64,000 nucleotides of DNA from positions 107,069 to 171,068 of the forward strand of contig CAVSYB010000003.1 of assembly GCA_963732155.1 (NCBI GenBank), given 5' to 3'. Source of the DNA: Roseiarcus sp963732155 (GTDB taxonomy: Bacteria; Pseudomonadota; Alphaproteobacteria; Rhizobiales; Beijerinckiaceae). Position numbers and translations under genes: made by a program. The notes under the pieces were generated by a model. It had not been told where the DNA came from, did no database searches, and worked only from the letters and a program-made list of their open reading frames with translations. Shown one piece after another: positions 1-8,402 of this stretch (the stretch's first letter is position 1; each line of letters opens with the position of its first letter).

Positions 1-313
1 CCTCGCTGAACTCGGAATAGGCTATGCCGTGCAACTCAAGAGCAGAGTGAAACCCCAGAACGCCATCGGGGCGCAGCTTGCTCGCCGCGGCGAAGCGGTC
101 GATCACCATCCGCTCCGCCGCCAGGTGGGCCGGCACCGCGGCAAATACCTCACGACTGACCCGCTTGATGTTGCCGGCGCGCAGGTGATGCCGGAGCAGG
201 CTGGTGACATTGGCCGCGCTCGCCGGATGGCCGAAGGCCGCCGCGAACTCAGCCCGCGTGAACACCGGGTGAGCCGACAAGAAGCTGGCGGTTTTGTGCT
301 GGCGAGGCTGCAT
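1..313 (-). CDS. AbiEi-family antitoxin / transcriptional regulator, N-terminal part (runs off the left edge)
   Basis: The minus strand from an ATG at 313 stays open to the window edge, giving about 104 residues that begin MQPRQHKTASFLSAHPVF. The segment reads like the N-terminal winged helix of AbiEi (type IV) antitoxins: 'HPVFTRAEFAAAFG', then a helix with 'SLLRHHLRAGNIKRV' and a wing 'EVFAAVP', then the start of the following domain ('GFHSALELHG'). AbiEi proteins repress their own operon and neutralise the nucleotidyltransferase toxin AbiEii; a partner gene would lie to the left, outside the window. A perfect inverted repeat lies 13 bp upstream of the start, as expected for autoregulation. 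The family call is from motif memory, not a search. The gene sits at the 3' end of guaA, in DNA of lower GC than the rest. Confidence 0.6.
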   Translation of the reverse strand, partial: MQPRQHKTASFLSAHPVFTRAEFAAAFGHPASAANVTSLLRHHLRAGNIKRVSREVFAAVPAHLAAERMVIDRFAAASKLRPDGVLGFHSALELHGIAYSEFSE

Positions 314-325
314 GGCGAGTCTATT

Positions 326-340
326 ATTCTGTGTCAGAAT
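326..340. promoter_or_regulatory. Inverted repeat, candidate operator of the AbiEi-like gene
   Basis: ATTCTG-TGT-CAGAAT is a perfect 6-3-6 inverted repeat ending 13 bp upstream of the antitoxin start at 313. AbiEi antitoxins are known to bind inverted repeats in their own promoter. The position and symmetry are seen; the function is inferred. Confidence 0.45.
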
Positions 341-489
341 GGGTAATAAATAGCCGTTTTACCGCATATTCGTCAATGAACCTTCTCGAAAAAAGGGTCC
401 AGCTGCCAGCATTTTGGTCGCGAAAAACGTGCCGTACAGGCCATAAATTACCCCTTCCGGTGCATTTTCTAGAACAAGCCGCCCTACAG

Positions 490-567
490 AAAAGACCGTC
501 AGCGCTATGCGCTCTACCTGACGGTCTTTTGGTTTCGGCGGATGTGCACTTCAAAAAAGACCGTCAG
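490..567. repeat. Three copies of a 13-mer, two of them forming a hairpin
   Basis: AAAAGACCGTCAG occurs at 490-502, as its exact reverse complement at 518-530, and again in direct orientation at 555-567. The first two copies form a perfect 13-bp stem with a 15-nt loop, with a T run at the end of the + strand copy. The element lies in a gene-free, lower-GC stretch (314-745) between the AbiEi-like gene and guaA. It could be a terminator, a REP-like element or a relic of an integrated element. I see no gene in 314-745. Confidence 0.6.
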
Positions 568-745
568 AAATACCGTCAACCTATCCGGCTATCGAAAGGT
601 CAAAACACTCGACGCCTCACTAATTCTCTTTTTTGTTCAATCAGTTATGAGATCTGACGGCGGAACTAACGATGTATTGCGATCATTCTCAGCGCTGTAT
701 AAGCTATTGAATTATATAGAGAATGTTTCAGAATTTATCGCCCCC

Positions 746-2380
746 TCACTCCCACTCGATCGTCCCCGGCGGCTTGCTCGTCACGTCATAGACCACCCGG
801 TTGACGCCCCTCACCTCGTTGATGATGCGCGTCGCCGCGCGCCCCAAGAACCCCATGTCGAACGGGAAGAAATCCGCCGTCATGCCGTCCGACGAGGTCA
901 CCGCGCGCAACGCGCAGACGTGGTCGTAGGTGCGCCCGTCGCCCATCACGCCGACGGTGCGCACGGGAAGCAGCACGGCGAAGGCCTGCCAGATCGCATC
1001 GTAGAGGCCAGCCTTGCGAATTTCATCGAGATAGACGGCGTCGGCCTTGCGCAATATCTCCAGCTTTTCCGGCGTCACCGCGCCGGGAATGCGGATCGCC
1101 AGGCCCGGGCCGGGGAACGGATGGCGGCCGACAAAATTCTCGGGCAGGCCGAGTTCGCGCCCCAAAGCCCGCACTTCGTCCTTGAACAGCTCGCGCAGCG
1201 GCTCCACCAGCTTCATGTTCATGCGCTGGGGCAGGCCGCCGACATTATGGTGCGACTTGATCGTCACCGACGGCCCGCCGGAGAACGACACCGACTCGAT
1301 CACGTCCGGATACAGCGTGCCCTGGGCGAGGAATTCGACCTCGCCGCGCCCATCGGCGGCGATCTTCCTCGCCTCGGCTTCGAACACGTCGATGAACAGC
1401 CGGCCGATGACCTTGCGCTTGGCTTCCGGCTCCTCGACGCCCTTCAACTCGCCGAGGAACCGTTCGGCCGCCTCGACATGGATCAGCGGAATGTTGAAAT
1501 GGTCGCGGAACAGCCGCACCACCTCTTCGCCCTCGCCCTGGCGCATCAGGCCGTGATCGACGAAGACGCAGGTGAGCTGGTCGCCGACCGCCTCGTGGAT
1601 CAGCACCGCGGCGACCGCCGAATCCACCCCGCCCGACAGGCCGCAGATCACCCGGCCCTCGCCGACCGTTCGGCGGATCGCCGCGCGCGCCTCGAGGCGG
1701 AACGCCGCCATCGTCCAGTCGCTGCGCATGCCTGCGACCTTGTGGACGAAATTGGCGATCAATTTCGCGCCATCGGGCGTATGGACCACCTCGGGATGGA
1801 ACATCAGGCCGTAATAGCGGCGCGCCTCGTCGGCGATCAGCGCGTGCGGCGCGTTCGGCGAAACGCCGATCGTCTTGAAGCCGGCCGGCAGCCGCGTGAT
1901 GCGGTCGCCGTGGCTCATCCAGACCGGATGATGGGAACCGGCCGCCCAGACGCCGGCGAGCAGCGGGCTCGCGCCCTGCACGGCGACTTCGGCGCGGCCG
2001 AATTCGCGGTGGTGGCCGCTCTCGACGCCGCCGCCGAGCTGCGCCGCCATGGTCATCTGGCCATAGCAGATGCCGAGCACCGGCACGCCCGACTCGAAGA
2101 TCGCCGCCGGCGCGCGCGGACTGCCTTCGTCGGGCACCGAGGCCGGTCCGCCCGACAGGATCACCGCCTTGGGCCGTAGCTCGGCGAAGGCCCGCCCGGC
2201 GTTCTGAAACGGCGCGATCTCGCAGTAGACCCCCGCCTCGCGCACCCGCCTGGCGATCAATTGGGTGACCTGGCTGCCAAAATCGACGATCAGCAGCTTG
2301 TCGCGCGGCCCGTGGTCCTGGCGAGGCGCCAGGGCGCCCTCGGATCGTCGTGAAACCGGCTCGTTGCGCGCTGTCATCAC
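746..2380 (-). CDS. guaA: GMP synthase (glutamine-hydrolysing)
   Basis: Converts XMP to GMP using ATP and glutamine, the last step of de novo guanine nucleotide synthesis, in the cytosol. At 544 residues it is full length for the family. The class I amidotransferase domain comes first, with nucleophile Cys105 in GICYG and the His195/Glu197 pair in MFHPE. The ATP-pyrophosphatase domain follows with the P-loop SGGVDS at 249-254, and then the C-terminal dimerisation domain ending 'SKPPGTIEWE'. The first 26 residues precede the conserved start 'DKLLIVDFGSQ', so the true start could be slightly downstream. The gene stands alone. Its 3' end faces the lower-GC accessory segment, and guaA 3' ends are known integration sites for genomic islands in several bacteria. 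Confidence 0.97.
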   Translation of the reverse strand: MMTARNEPVSRRSEGALAPRQDHGPRDKLLIVDFGSQVTQLIARRVREAGVYCEIAPFQNAGRAFAELRPKAVILSGGPASVPDEGSPRAPAAIFESGVPVLGICYGQMTMAAQLGGGVESGHHREFGRAEVAVQGASPLLAGVWAAGSHHPVWMSHGDRITRLPAGFKTIGVSPNAPHALIADEARRYYGLMFHPEVVHTPDGAKLIANFVHKVAGMRSDWTMAAFRLEARAAIRRTVGEGRVICGLSGGVDSAVAAVLIHEAVGDQLTCVFVDHGLMRQGEGEEVVRLFRDHFNIPLIHVEAAERFLGELKGVEEPEAKRKVIGRLFIDVFEAEARKIAADGRGEVEFLAQGTLYPDVIESVSFSGGPSVTIKSHHNVGGLPQRMNMKLVEPLRELFKDEVRALGRELGLPENFVGRHPFPGPGLAIRIPGAVTPEKLEILRKADAVYLDEIRKAGLYDAIWQAFAVLLPVRTVGVMGDGRTYDHVCALRAVTSSDGMTADFFPFDMGFLGRAATRIINEVRGVNRVVYDVTSKPPGTIEWE

Positions 2381-2565
2381 TCATCCCATCGCATAAGGTT
2401 CGATTAGGCAAAACCGCGACAGGGCGCAACCTCTGCGCCCGAAGGCCCTTCGTAAACGGAAATTAACCGGTGTTTGACCGATTGGATTGAGGGTCGCACA
2501 ACGCCCGACGCCTAGATTTACGCTTCAGGCGCGAATCATCGGTTCGCGCGAGGCGGGAGCCGGCG

Positions 2566-3501
2566 ATGTTGCTGCGATTGAACCCGGGCGATTTCGGACG
2601 CCTGTTTTCAGAAGGGATCGAGCCCGAGCCGGCGGCGCCGCTCGCCGCGCGCCGATTGCGCCGAAAGGCGGCGCTGCGCGAAAACCTCGTCGTCAGATTG
2701 CAACGATTGATGCGCGTCGTCGCCGGCTTCGTGCAGCCGAGGCGCGTCGCCGATCTGCCCGCCGCCTTCGATCTGCTGCTGCGCGAGCGTCTGGTGAAGC
2801 CCGGACGGCTTCCCGACCCTCGCGAGGCCTTGTCGTCGGCCGACGGGCTGGCGGGCCTCGCCACCGATCTTGCGCCGGCGGCGATGATCGAGGCCTATGG
2901 CAGGGGCCTTTCGCCGAGCGCCTGTCTCGGACCGATCGCCTGGCATTCGCGAGCCCGCCGGTTTGTCGCGCCGCCCGCCGAGATCAGACGGGAATTCGAT
3001 CGCCGGCTCGACGGCGCCGAGGCCGGCTGGCTGGTGACCTTCGATCGCGACGTCGATTTCGTGCTGGCGCAAAGCGGGCGCCCGCCCGACCATTCCGCGA
3101 TCATGCCGGCCCGTCTGCTGAGCGGCTTTGCCGAACTGTTCGACGCCGGCATTGCTCATTCCTTCGAGGTGCGCAACGCGCACGGCGCGCCGATCGGCGG
3201 CGGATTCGGCGTCGCGGTGGGCGGCGTCTTCGTGCTGGAGGGCGCCTTCGAGTTCGCCCGCGGCGCGGCCAGGCGCGGCCTGTCGCAACTGGCCCGGCGC
3301 CTCGACGAATGGAATTTCGCGGCGATCGAATGCGCGCCGGGCGCCGCGTGGCTGGGCGCCGACGTCTTTCGCCCGATGCCGCGCGACGAATATCTGTCGC
3401 TCCTCGCCCGGCGCCTCGGCGACGAAAAAACCGGACGCTGGCGCAACGACGACGCCGTCAGCCCGCCATCATCGCCCGAGGGGCGCCGTCTGGCGGCGTG
3501 A
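2566..3501 (+). CDS. Divergent leucyl/phenylalanyl-tRNA-protein transferase (Aat)-like protein with N-terminal extension
   Basis: 311 residues. Residues about 105-285 align by eye with Aat, which transfers Leu or Phe from tRNA to N-terminal Lys or Arg of proteins and so marks them for ClpAP. Matching blocks are 'MIEAYGRGL' (107-115), 'GPIAWHSRARRFV' (122-134), 'AHSFEVRN' (197-204) and 'GGGFGVAVGGVFV' (211-223). Two conserved Aat features are changed: the Trp of HSxEVW is Arg203, and the GESMFS block reads LEGAFEF (224-230). An Arg-rich segment of about 100 residues with no known match precedes the domain. In many Rhizobiales canonical aat follows accC, but here it does not (see 28389-29744), so this may be the only Aat in the genome or a paralogue with a changed substrate. 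The start is preceded by a GGGAG-type ribosome site. Confidence 0.7.
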   Translation: MLLRLNPGDFGRLFSEGIEPEPAAPLAARRLRRKAALRENLVVRLQRLMRVVAGFVQPRRVADLPAAFDLLLRERLVKPGRLPDPREALSSADGLAGLATDLAPAAMIEAYGRGLSPSACLGPIAWHSRARRFVAPPAEIRREFDRRLDGAEAGWLVTFDRDVDFVLAQSGRPPDHSAIMPARLLSGFAELFDAGIAHSFEVRNAHGAPIGGGFGVAVGGVFVLEGAFEFARGAARRGLSQLARRLDEWNFAAIECAPGAAWLGADVFRPMPRDEYLSLLARRLGDEKTGRWRNDDAVSPPSSPEGRRLAA

Positions 3502-3643
3502 AGCCCTGCGCCCGTCGAGCCGCAGCTCGCCGGCGCATGAAGCGGACGAACGTCGCCCGAGGTCTCGGCGCACGCGCGCTTGCGTCCGATCGGTCGCCGA
3601 CGCATTCTTCGCAAAGCCCCCCGCCTTCCCTGAGGAAAGCGAG

Positions 3644-4168
3644 ATGACTGCGATGAATCGGGCCGGTTCGATCATCGGCGCCGCGATCGCGCTCGGCGCG
3701 CTCTGCGGCGGTTCGGCCGCGGCGCAAGGCGCTGCGACGCAGATCGACGCCTCGATCACCTATTCCTTCAATCGGCTGCGGCCCGATCCGGTCGCCAACA
3801 TTCCGGTCACCCATCGCTATTCGATCACCCTGTCCGGCGCGAACCGGGTCGACGAAGTGCGGACCTCACAAAGCGGGCTTTCGTCGTTCACCAGCCGGTT
3901 GACGCGTCTGCTCGGCCAGTCCAGCAGCGAAGGCAAGACCGGCGGCGCCTGGCGCGTCTCGGGGCCGAACAGTCTGGTGCGGCGGCGCGATCTGCCGCAG
4001 AGCGTCGAGACGCTGACGATCAAGGTTCACGGCCAGGCCTGCGAGATCGGCGTGTCGAACCGATTGAAACCGGGTTTTTCCGAATTCATGTATCCGCGCA
4101 TCGGCACGGGCGAATGGCAGATATTTTCGGAGCCGCAGGTGACGGCGACGACCTGCGTCATTCGCTGA
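3644..4168 (+). CDS. Secreted protein of unknown function
   Basis: 174 residues, starting at ATG 3644 behind a GAGGAAAG ribosome site. A signal peptide is clear: a short charged start, the hydrophobic stretch 'SIIGAAIALGALCGGSAA' and a cleavage site near AAAQG. The mature part has no domain I recognise. It contains a pair of cysteines (in 'HGQACEIG' and 'ATTCVIR') that could form a disulphide, and has a polar beta-rich look. The open frame extends much further upstream in the same phase, but that part lies inside the Aat-like gene in another frame and is not coding. No operon partner is evident. Confidence 0.75.
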   Translation: MTAMNRAGSIIGAAIALGALCGGSAAAQGAATQIDASITYSFNRLRPDPVANIPVTHRYSITLSGANRVDEVRTSQSGLSSFTSRLTRLLGQSSSEGKTGGAWRVSGPNSLVRRRDLPQSVETLTIKVHGQACEIGVSNRLKPGFSEFMYPRIGTGEWQIFSEPQVTATTCVIR

Positions 4169-4288
4169 ACGGGACCGCCGCGCCGCTCGGGTGGCGCAAA
4201 AGGGCGTTGTCAACGGCGGCAAATTCGGCGAACTTCGCAATCCTCATGGCGCGGGACCGCCGCGCCGTCGGCCGGGAGTCCAAGCACG

Positions 4289-4594
<306 letters not shown>

Positions 4595-4625
4595 GAGCCT
4601 CGGAAAGGGATGGCTCGCCGCTCGC

Positions 4626-6878
4626 TCATCCGAACCGGTTGTTCTTCGGGAAGCCCTTCGGCGGCAGGCGGCCGGCTTCGGCGCGGTTGCCGATCCAGTC
4701 CTTGATGTCGGCGCGCGACACCGTCCACAGGCGCTGCGAGGAATCGCGCCAGGTCAGCCCGTCCTTCAGCGCGAAGACGCGCGCGTCGGCGAGGCCGCCG
4801 TCGCGGTAGCGTTGCAGGCGCACGCCTTTGCCGCGCGCCATTTCGGGCGTCTGCGCCAGCGGGAAAACCAGCAGCTTTCGGTTATCGCCGATCACTGCGA
4901 CATGGTCGCCCTCGGCGGGCGTAGCGACGCGAACCTCGGCCGGCGTCTCGACGACGAGCACCCCCTTGCCCTTGCGCGTCGAAGACAGCATCTCGTCCTG
5001 CGCGACCACGAAGCCGCGCCCGTCCGTCGAGGCGACCAGCATCTTGCCGCCCGGCTGGTGCGGCCAGACCGCCGCGATGTCAGCGCCCTCGTCGAGGTCC
5101 GCCATCAGCCGGATCGGCTCGCCCTGCCCGCGCCCGCCCGGCAACCTGGCGGCTTCGAGCGTGAACGCCTTGCCGTTGGTGGCGAGCACCAGGATTTTCG
5201 AGGTCGTCTCGGCGAAGAACGAGATTTTCAGCGCGTCGTCGCCCTTGAAGGCGACGCCCGAGAGGTCTGCGACATGGCCTTTCAGCGCGCGGATCCAGCC
5301 CTTTTGCGAGACCACCACCGTCACCGGCTCGCGCTCGATCATCGCCTGCGCGAGATCGGCGACGACGACCTCGGGCGCGGCCTCGAACGAGGTGCGCCGC
5401 CCGCCCAGTTTGGTCTCGGGGCCGAATTTCTTCTTGGTGTCGCGAATCTGGGTGGCGATCGCCTGCCACTGGCGCTTTTCGTCGCGCAGCAGCCCCTCGG
5501 TCTCGCGCTTCTCCTTGGCGAGCTCGCCCTGTTCCTTTTTCAGCGCCATTTCCTCGAGCCGGCGCAGCGCGCGCAGGCGCGTGTCGAGCACATAGTCGGC
5601 CTGCGCCTGGCTCAGCGCGAAACGCGCCTGCAGCCGCTGCTTCGGCTCGTCCTCCTCGCGGATGATGCGGATCACCTCGTCGAGATTGAGGAAGACGACG
5701 ATCATGCCCGCCAGCAATTCGAGTCGGCGCTCGATCGCCTGCAGACGATGCCGGGCGCGGCGCAGCAGCACGTCGCGGCGGTGGTCGAGCCATTGTTGCA
5801 GCGCCTCGGCGAGGCCGACGACGCGCGGCGTGATTCCATCGACCAGCACGTTCATGTTCATCGGCACGCGGGTCTCGAGCTCGGACAGCTTGAACAGCGA
5901 TTCCATCAACGTCGCGGGCTCGACGCCGCGCGTGCGCGGCTCCAGCACGATGCGCACGTCCTCGGTCAATTCGTCGCGCACGTCGCCGAGCAGCGGCGCC
6001 TTGCGCTCGTTGAGCAGGCCGGCGAGCTCCTCGATCAGCCGGGACTTCTGCACGCCATAGGGGATTTCGCTGACGACGACGACCCAGCCGCCGCGGCCCG
6101 TCTCCTCCCTGCTCCAGCGCGCCCGCACCCGGAACGAACCGCGTCCGCTGCGATAGGCCTCGGCGACGCCGGCGCGATCCTCGATGATGACGCCGCCGGT
6201 CGGGAAATCCGGGCCCGGCGCGAAAGCGAGCAATTGCTCGGAATCGGCCTTCGGATGGGCGATCAGATAGAGCGCGGCGTCGCAAAGCTCGGCGATGTTG
6301 TGCGGAGGAATCGAGGTCGCCATGCCGACCGCGATGCCCTGCGCGCCATTGGCGAGCAGGTTGGGAATGGCGGCGGGCAGCACGACCGGCTCGCGCGCGT
6401 CGCCCGAATAATTGTCGCGCCAGTCGATCGAGTCTTCGTCGACGCCCTCGAGAAGCAGGCGCGCGGCGTCGGTCATCCGCGCTTCGGTGTAGCGATAGGC
6501 GGCCGCGTTGTCGCCGTCGATATTGCCAAAATTGCCCTGGCCCTCGACGAGCGGGTAGCGCGAGGCGAAATCCTGGGCAAGGCGCACCAGCGCGTCGTAG
6601 ATCGCCTGGTCGCCGTGCGGATGGAACGAGCCCATCACGTCGCCGACGATTTTCGCGCATTTTTTGAACGGCGACCCCGGATCGAGCCGCAGGATATGCA
6701 TGCCGTAGAGAATGCGCCGGTGGACCGGCTTCAACCCGTCGCGCGCGTCGGGCAGCGCGCGGCCCATGATCGTCGACAGCGCATAGGCGAGGTAGCGCTC
6801 TTCGAGCGCTTCGCGCAGGCTGACGTCAATGGGCGCCTGGGGCGGCGGCGCCGGCGGCGGAGGAGCGTGCTTGGCCAT
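4626..6878 (-). CDS. parC: DNA topoisomerase IV subunit A
   Basis: 750 residues. With ParE it separates linked daughter chromosomes by passing one double strand through another. The catalytic tyrosine lies in 'AAYRYTEARMT'. The winged-helix segment has 'GSFHPHGDQAIYDALVRLAQ', where the quinolone-contact positions (Ser80 and Glu84 in E. coli ParC) read Gln and Asp. A coiled-coil middle part and a C-terminal beta-pinwheel follow. It is ParC rather than GyrA because the GyrA-box QRRGGKG is absent and the tail is short. The N-terminus has a Pro/Ala-rich leader of about 17 residues. A long open frame on the opposite strand is a codon shadow. Confidence 0.95.
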   Translation of the reverse strand: MAKHAPPPPAPPPQAPIDVSLREALEERYLAYALSTIMGRALPDARDGLKPVHRRILYGMHILRLDPGSPFKKCAKIVGDVMGSFHPHGDQAIYDALVRLAQDFASRYPLVEGQGNFGNIDGDNAAAYRYTEARMTDAARLLLEGVDEDSIDWRDNYSGDAREPVVLPAAIPNLLANGAQGIAVGMATSIPPHNIAELCDAALYLIAHPKADSEQLLAFAPGPDFPTGGVIIEDRAGVAEAYRSGRGSFRVRARWSREETGRGGWVVVVSEIPYGVQKSRLIEELAGLLNERKAPLLGDVRDELTEDVRIVLEPRTRGVEPATLMESLFKLSELETRVPMNMNVLVDGITPRVVGLAEALQQWLDHRRDVLLRRARHRLQAIERRLELLAGMIVVFLNLDEVIRIIREEDEPKQRLQARFALSQAQADYVLDTRLRALRRLEEMALKKEQGELAKEKRETEGLLRDEKRQWQAIATQIRDTKKKFGPETKLGGRRTSFEAAPEVVVADLAQAMIEREPVTVVVSQKGWIRALKGHVADLSGVAFKGDDALKISFFAETTSKILVLATNGKAFTLEAARLPGGRGQGEPIRLMADLDEGADIAAVWPHQPGGKMLVASTDGRGFVVAQDEMLSSTRKGKGVLVVETPAEVRVATPAEGDHVAVIGDNRKLLVFPLAQTPEMARGKGVRLQRYRDGGLADARVFALKDGLTWRDSSQRLWTVSRADIKDWIGNRAEAGRLPPKGFPKNNRFG

Positions 6879-6972
6879 GAGCAGGGGTTAGACGAGGGGA
6901 TGAGTCGGGGCAAGGTGGCACTGAAACGGCGAGGCGACCGAGCGCGCCGCCAAGGTCTGGCCGGAAGGCCGA

Positions 6973-7272
6973 TCACTTCTCTCGCCACGTCGCCGGCCGA
7001 TCTTGAGACTCGTGAAAGACCCGCAGGATTTCAACGCGCTCCCCGACGACGCGATAAGGCAGGAGGAAGGGAAGCCTCGCGACTTGAAGTTCGTGAATGC
7101 CGTCGGCGCTTGCCGACGGACGGCCGAGGTGGGGATTGTCCGCCAGCGCCGACGCGCTTCGGACAATCTGTTGAAAGACGCGGCTCGCAACGTCCTTGCT
7201 CGCGGCGCTTTCATAATAGGCGAAAATTGACGACAGATCGCGCTGGGCGAGTGAAAGCCAGGCGATTTTCAC
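6973..7272 (-). CDS. RelE/ParE-family toxin
   Basis: 99 residues, a typical RelE/ParE size. The N-terminus 'MKIAWLSLAQRDLSSIFAYY' and the C-terminal 'RVEILRVFHESQDRP' fit the fold of ParE-like toxins, which block gyrase or, in RelE relatives, cut mRNA on the ribosome. Its ATG overlaps the TGA of the upstream antitoxin gene (ATGA), the usual translational coupling of these modules. Which of the two activities applies cannot be told from sequence. Confidence 0.85.
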   Translation of the reverse strand: MKIAWLSLAQRDLSSIFAYYESAASKDVASRVFQQIVRSASALADNPHLGRPSASADGIHELQVARLPFLLPYRVVGERVEILRVFHESQDRPATWREK

Positions 7273-7559
7273 GGCCGCTTCTTGGGCGGGAAAATGTCCG
7301 GCTCGGGCGCGACCAGTTCGGCGTCGGAGCCCAGCGAATCCGCCCAGGCCAGCATCGCTTCATGCGAAATGAACACGCCCTTGTCGGCTTCGACGAGCGC
7401 CGCATGCAGCTCCCGCGCCCGCCAGGCGTTCTTCTTCACGTAATCGTCGAGAGCCTCCGCCGCGAGATACGCCTTCGAACGTTTGGTCGAGCGACTGAGA
7501 TAGTCGAGCTGCTCCTTGAGAGCCTCGGAGACGCGAACGGACAGGACGGTCGAGGGCAT
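7269..7559 (-). CDS. Ribbon-helix-helix (CopG/RelB-type) antitoxin
   Basis: 96 residues from ATG 7559. The N-terminus 'MPSTVLSVRVSEALKEQLDY' is a ribbon-helix-helix DNA-binding start. 'RSKAYLAAEALDDYVKKNAW' is the second helix pair, and the acidic tail is the expected toxin-binding part. The frame is open further upstream, but that extension covers the operator-like sequence at 7577-7602 and is unlikely to be translated. It is first in a two-gene operon with the RelE-like toxin and probably represses it. Confidence 0.82.
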   Translation of the reverse strand: MPSTVLSVRVSEALKEQLDYLSRSTKRSKAYLAAEALDDYVKKNAWRARELHAALVEADKGVFISHEAMLAWADSLGSDAELVAPEPDIFPPKKRP

Positions 7560-7576
7560 GGGATTCCCGTTCTCGA

Positions 7577-7602
7577 ATACACTTGCAGTGACTGTATACA
7601 CT
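7577..7602. promoter_or_regulatory. Repeats upstream of the toxin-antitoxin operon, candidate operator
   Basis: ATACACT occurs at 7577-7583 and 7596-7602, and the perfect palindrome TGTATACA lies at 7593-7600, 18-43 bp upstream of the antitoxin start. Ribbon-helix-helix antitoxins bind such short repeated or palindromic sites. The function is inferred from position. Confidence 0.4.
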
Positions 7603-7760
7603 CTTTGCGAAACGTCAATTTGGCGGGCAGCGGGGTTCGCCACGGGGGACAGGATCGGCGCGGATGCGCAATCCTCCCGATGCCAACGTCGTTGGGCGAT
7701 TGCACCGGCGTTCCCACCACCCTACATGCCCGAGACGAGCCTCTCTTTCGGAGCAGCCCC

Positions 7761-8402
7761 ATGAAAATAGGCGTCATCGGTTCGGGCGTCGTCGCGCAGA
7801 CCTTGGGCGGCGGCTTTCTCAAACATGGCCATCAGGTCGCGCTCGGCACGCGCGAGCCCGCCAAGCTGGCGGACTTCAAGGCGAAGCATCCGGCCGCCGG
7901 CATACTCGGCTTCGCCGAGACGGCGGCGTTCGGCGAGATCGTCGTGCTCGCCGTCGGCGGCGCTGTCGCGCTCGACGCGCTCGCCCTCGCCGGCGCGGCC
8001 AACATCGCCGGCAAGACGGTGATCGACGCCTGCAATCCGATCGGCGGCGGCCCGCCGGTCCACGGCGTGCTCTCCTATTTCACCACGTTCAAGGATTCGC
8101 TGATGGAGCGGCTGCAAAAGGCCTATCCCGACGCGCATTTCGTCAAGGCGTTCAATTCGGTCGGCCAGGGCCAGATGGTCAATCCCGTTTTCGCCGGCGG
8201 CAAGCCGACGATGTTCATCTGCGGCAATGACGCCGCCGCCAAGAAGGCCGTCGAGCGCGTGCTCGATCAATTCGGCTGGGAGACCGAGGACATGGGCGCG
8301 GTCGAGGCCGCGCGGGCGATCGAACCTTTGTGCATGCTGTGGTGCATCCCGGGAATTGCGCGAAACGACTGGTCGCCGCACGCTTTCAAGCTGCTGAAAT
8401 AG
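7761..8402 (+). CDS. NAD(P)-binding oxidoreductase of the F420-reductase-like family
   Basis: 213 residues from ATG 7761. A Rossmann dinucleotide fold begins at once: 'MKIGVIGSGVVAQTLGGGF', followed by 'LGTREP' at the position that often selects NADPH. 'VIDACNPIG', 'FVKAFNSVG' and 'MFICGNDAAAKKAV' are hallmarks of the NADPH-dependent F420-reductase-like group (COG2085). In bacteria without F420 these proteins have unknown substrates. The frame is open far upstream, but that part is antisense to parC. The last 17 bp overlap the 3' end of acpS on the other strand. Confidence 0.85.
   Translation: MKIGVIGSGVVAQTLGGGFLKHGHQVALGTREPAKLADFKAKHPAAGILGFAETAAFGEIVVLAVGGAVALDALALAGAANIAGKTVIDACNPIGGGPPVHGVLSYFTTFKDSLMERLQKAYPDAHFVKAFNSVGQGQMVNPVFAGGKPTMFICGNDAAAKKAVERVLDQFGWETEDMGAVEAARAIEPLCMLWCIPGIARNDWSPHAFKLLK

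Noticed and set aside
542..2179. 545-codon + strand open frame across guaA
   Set aside because: Shadow of guaA on the other strand; no ribosome site and no family match.
7746..7760. Possible earlier start for the F420-reductase-like gene
   Set aside because: The Rossmann motif begins at residue 3 from ATG 7761, so any upstream extension would be non-native.
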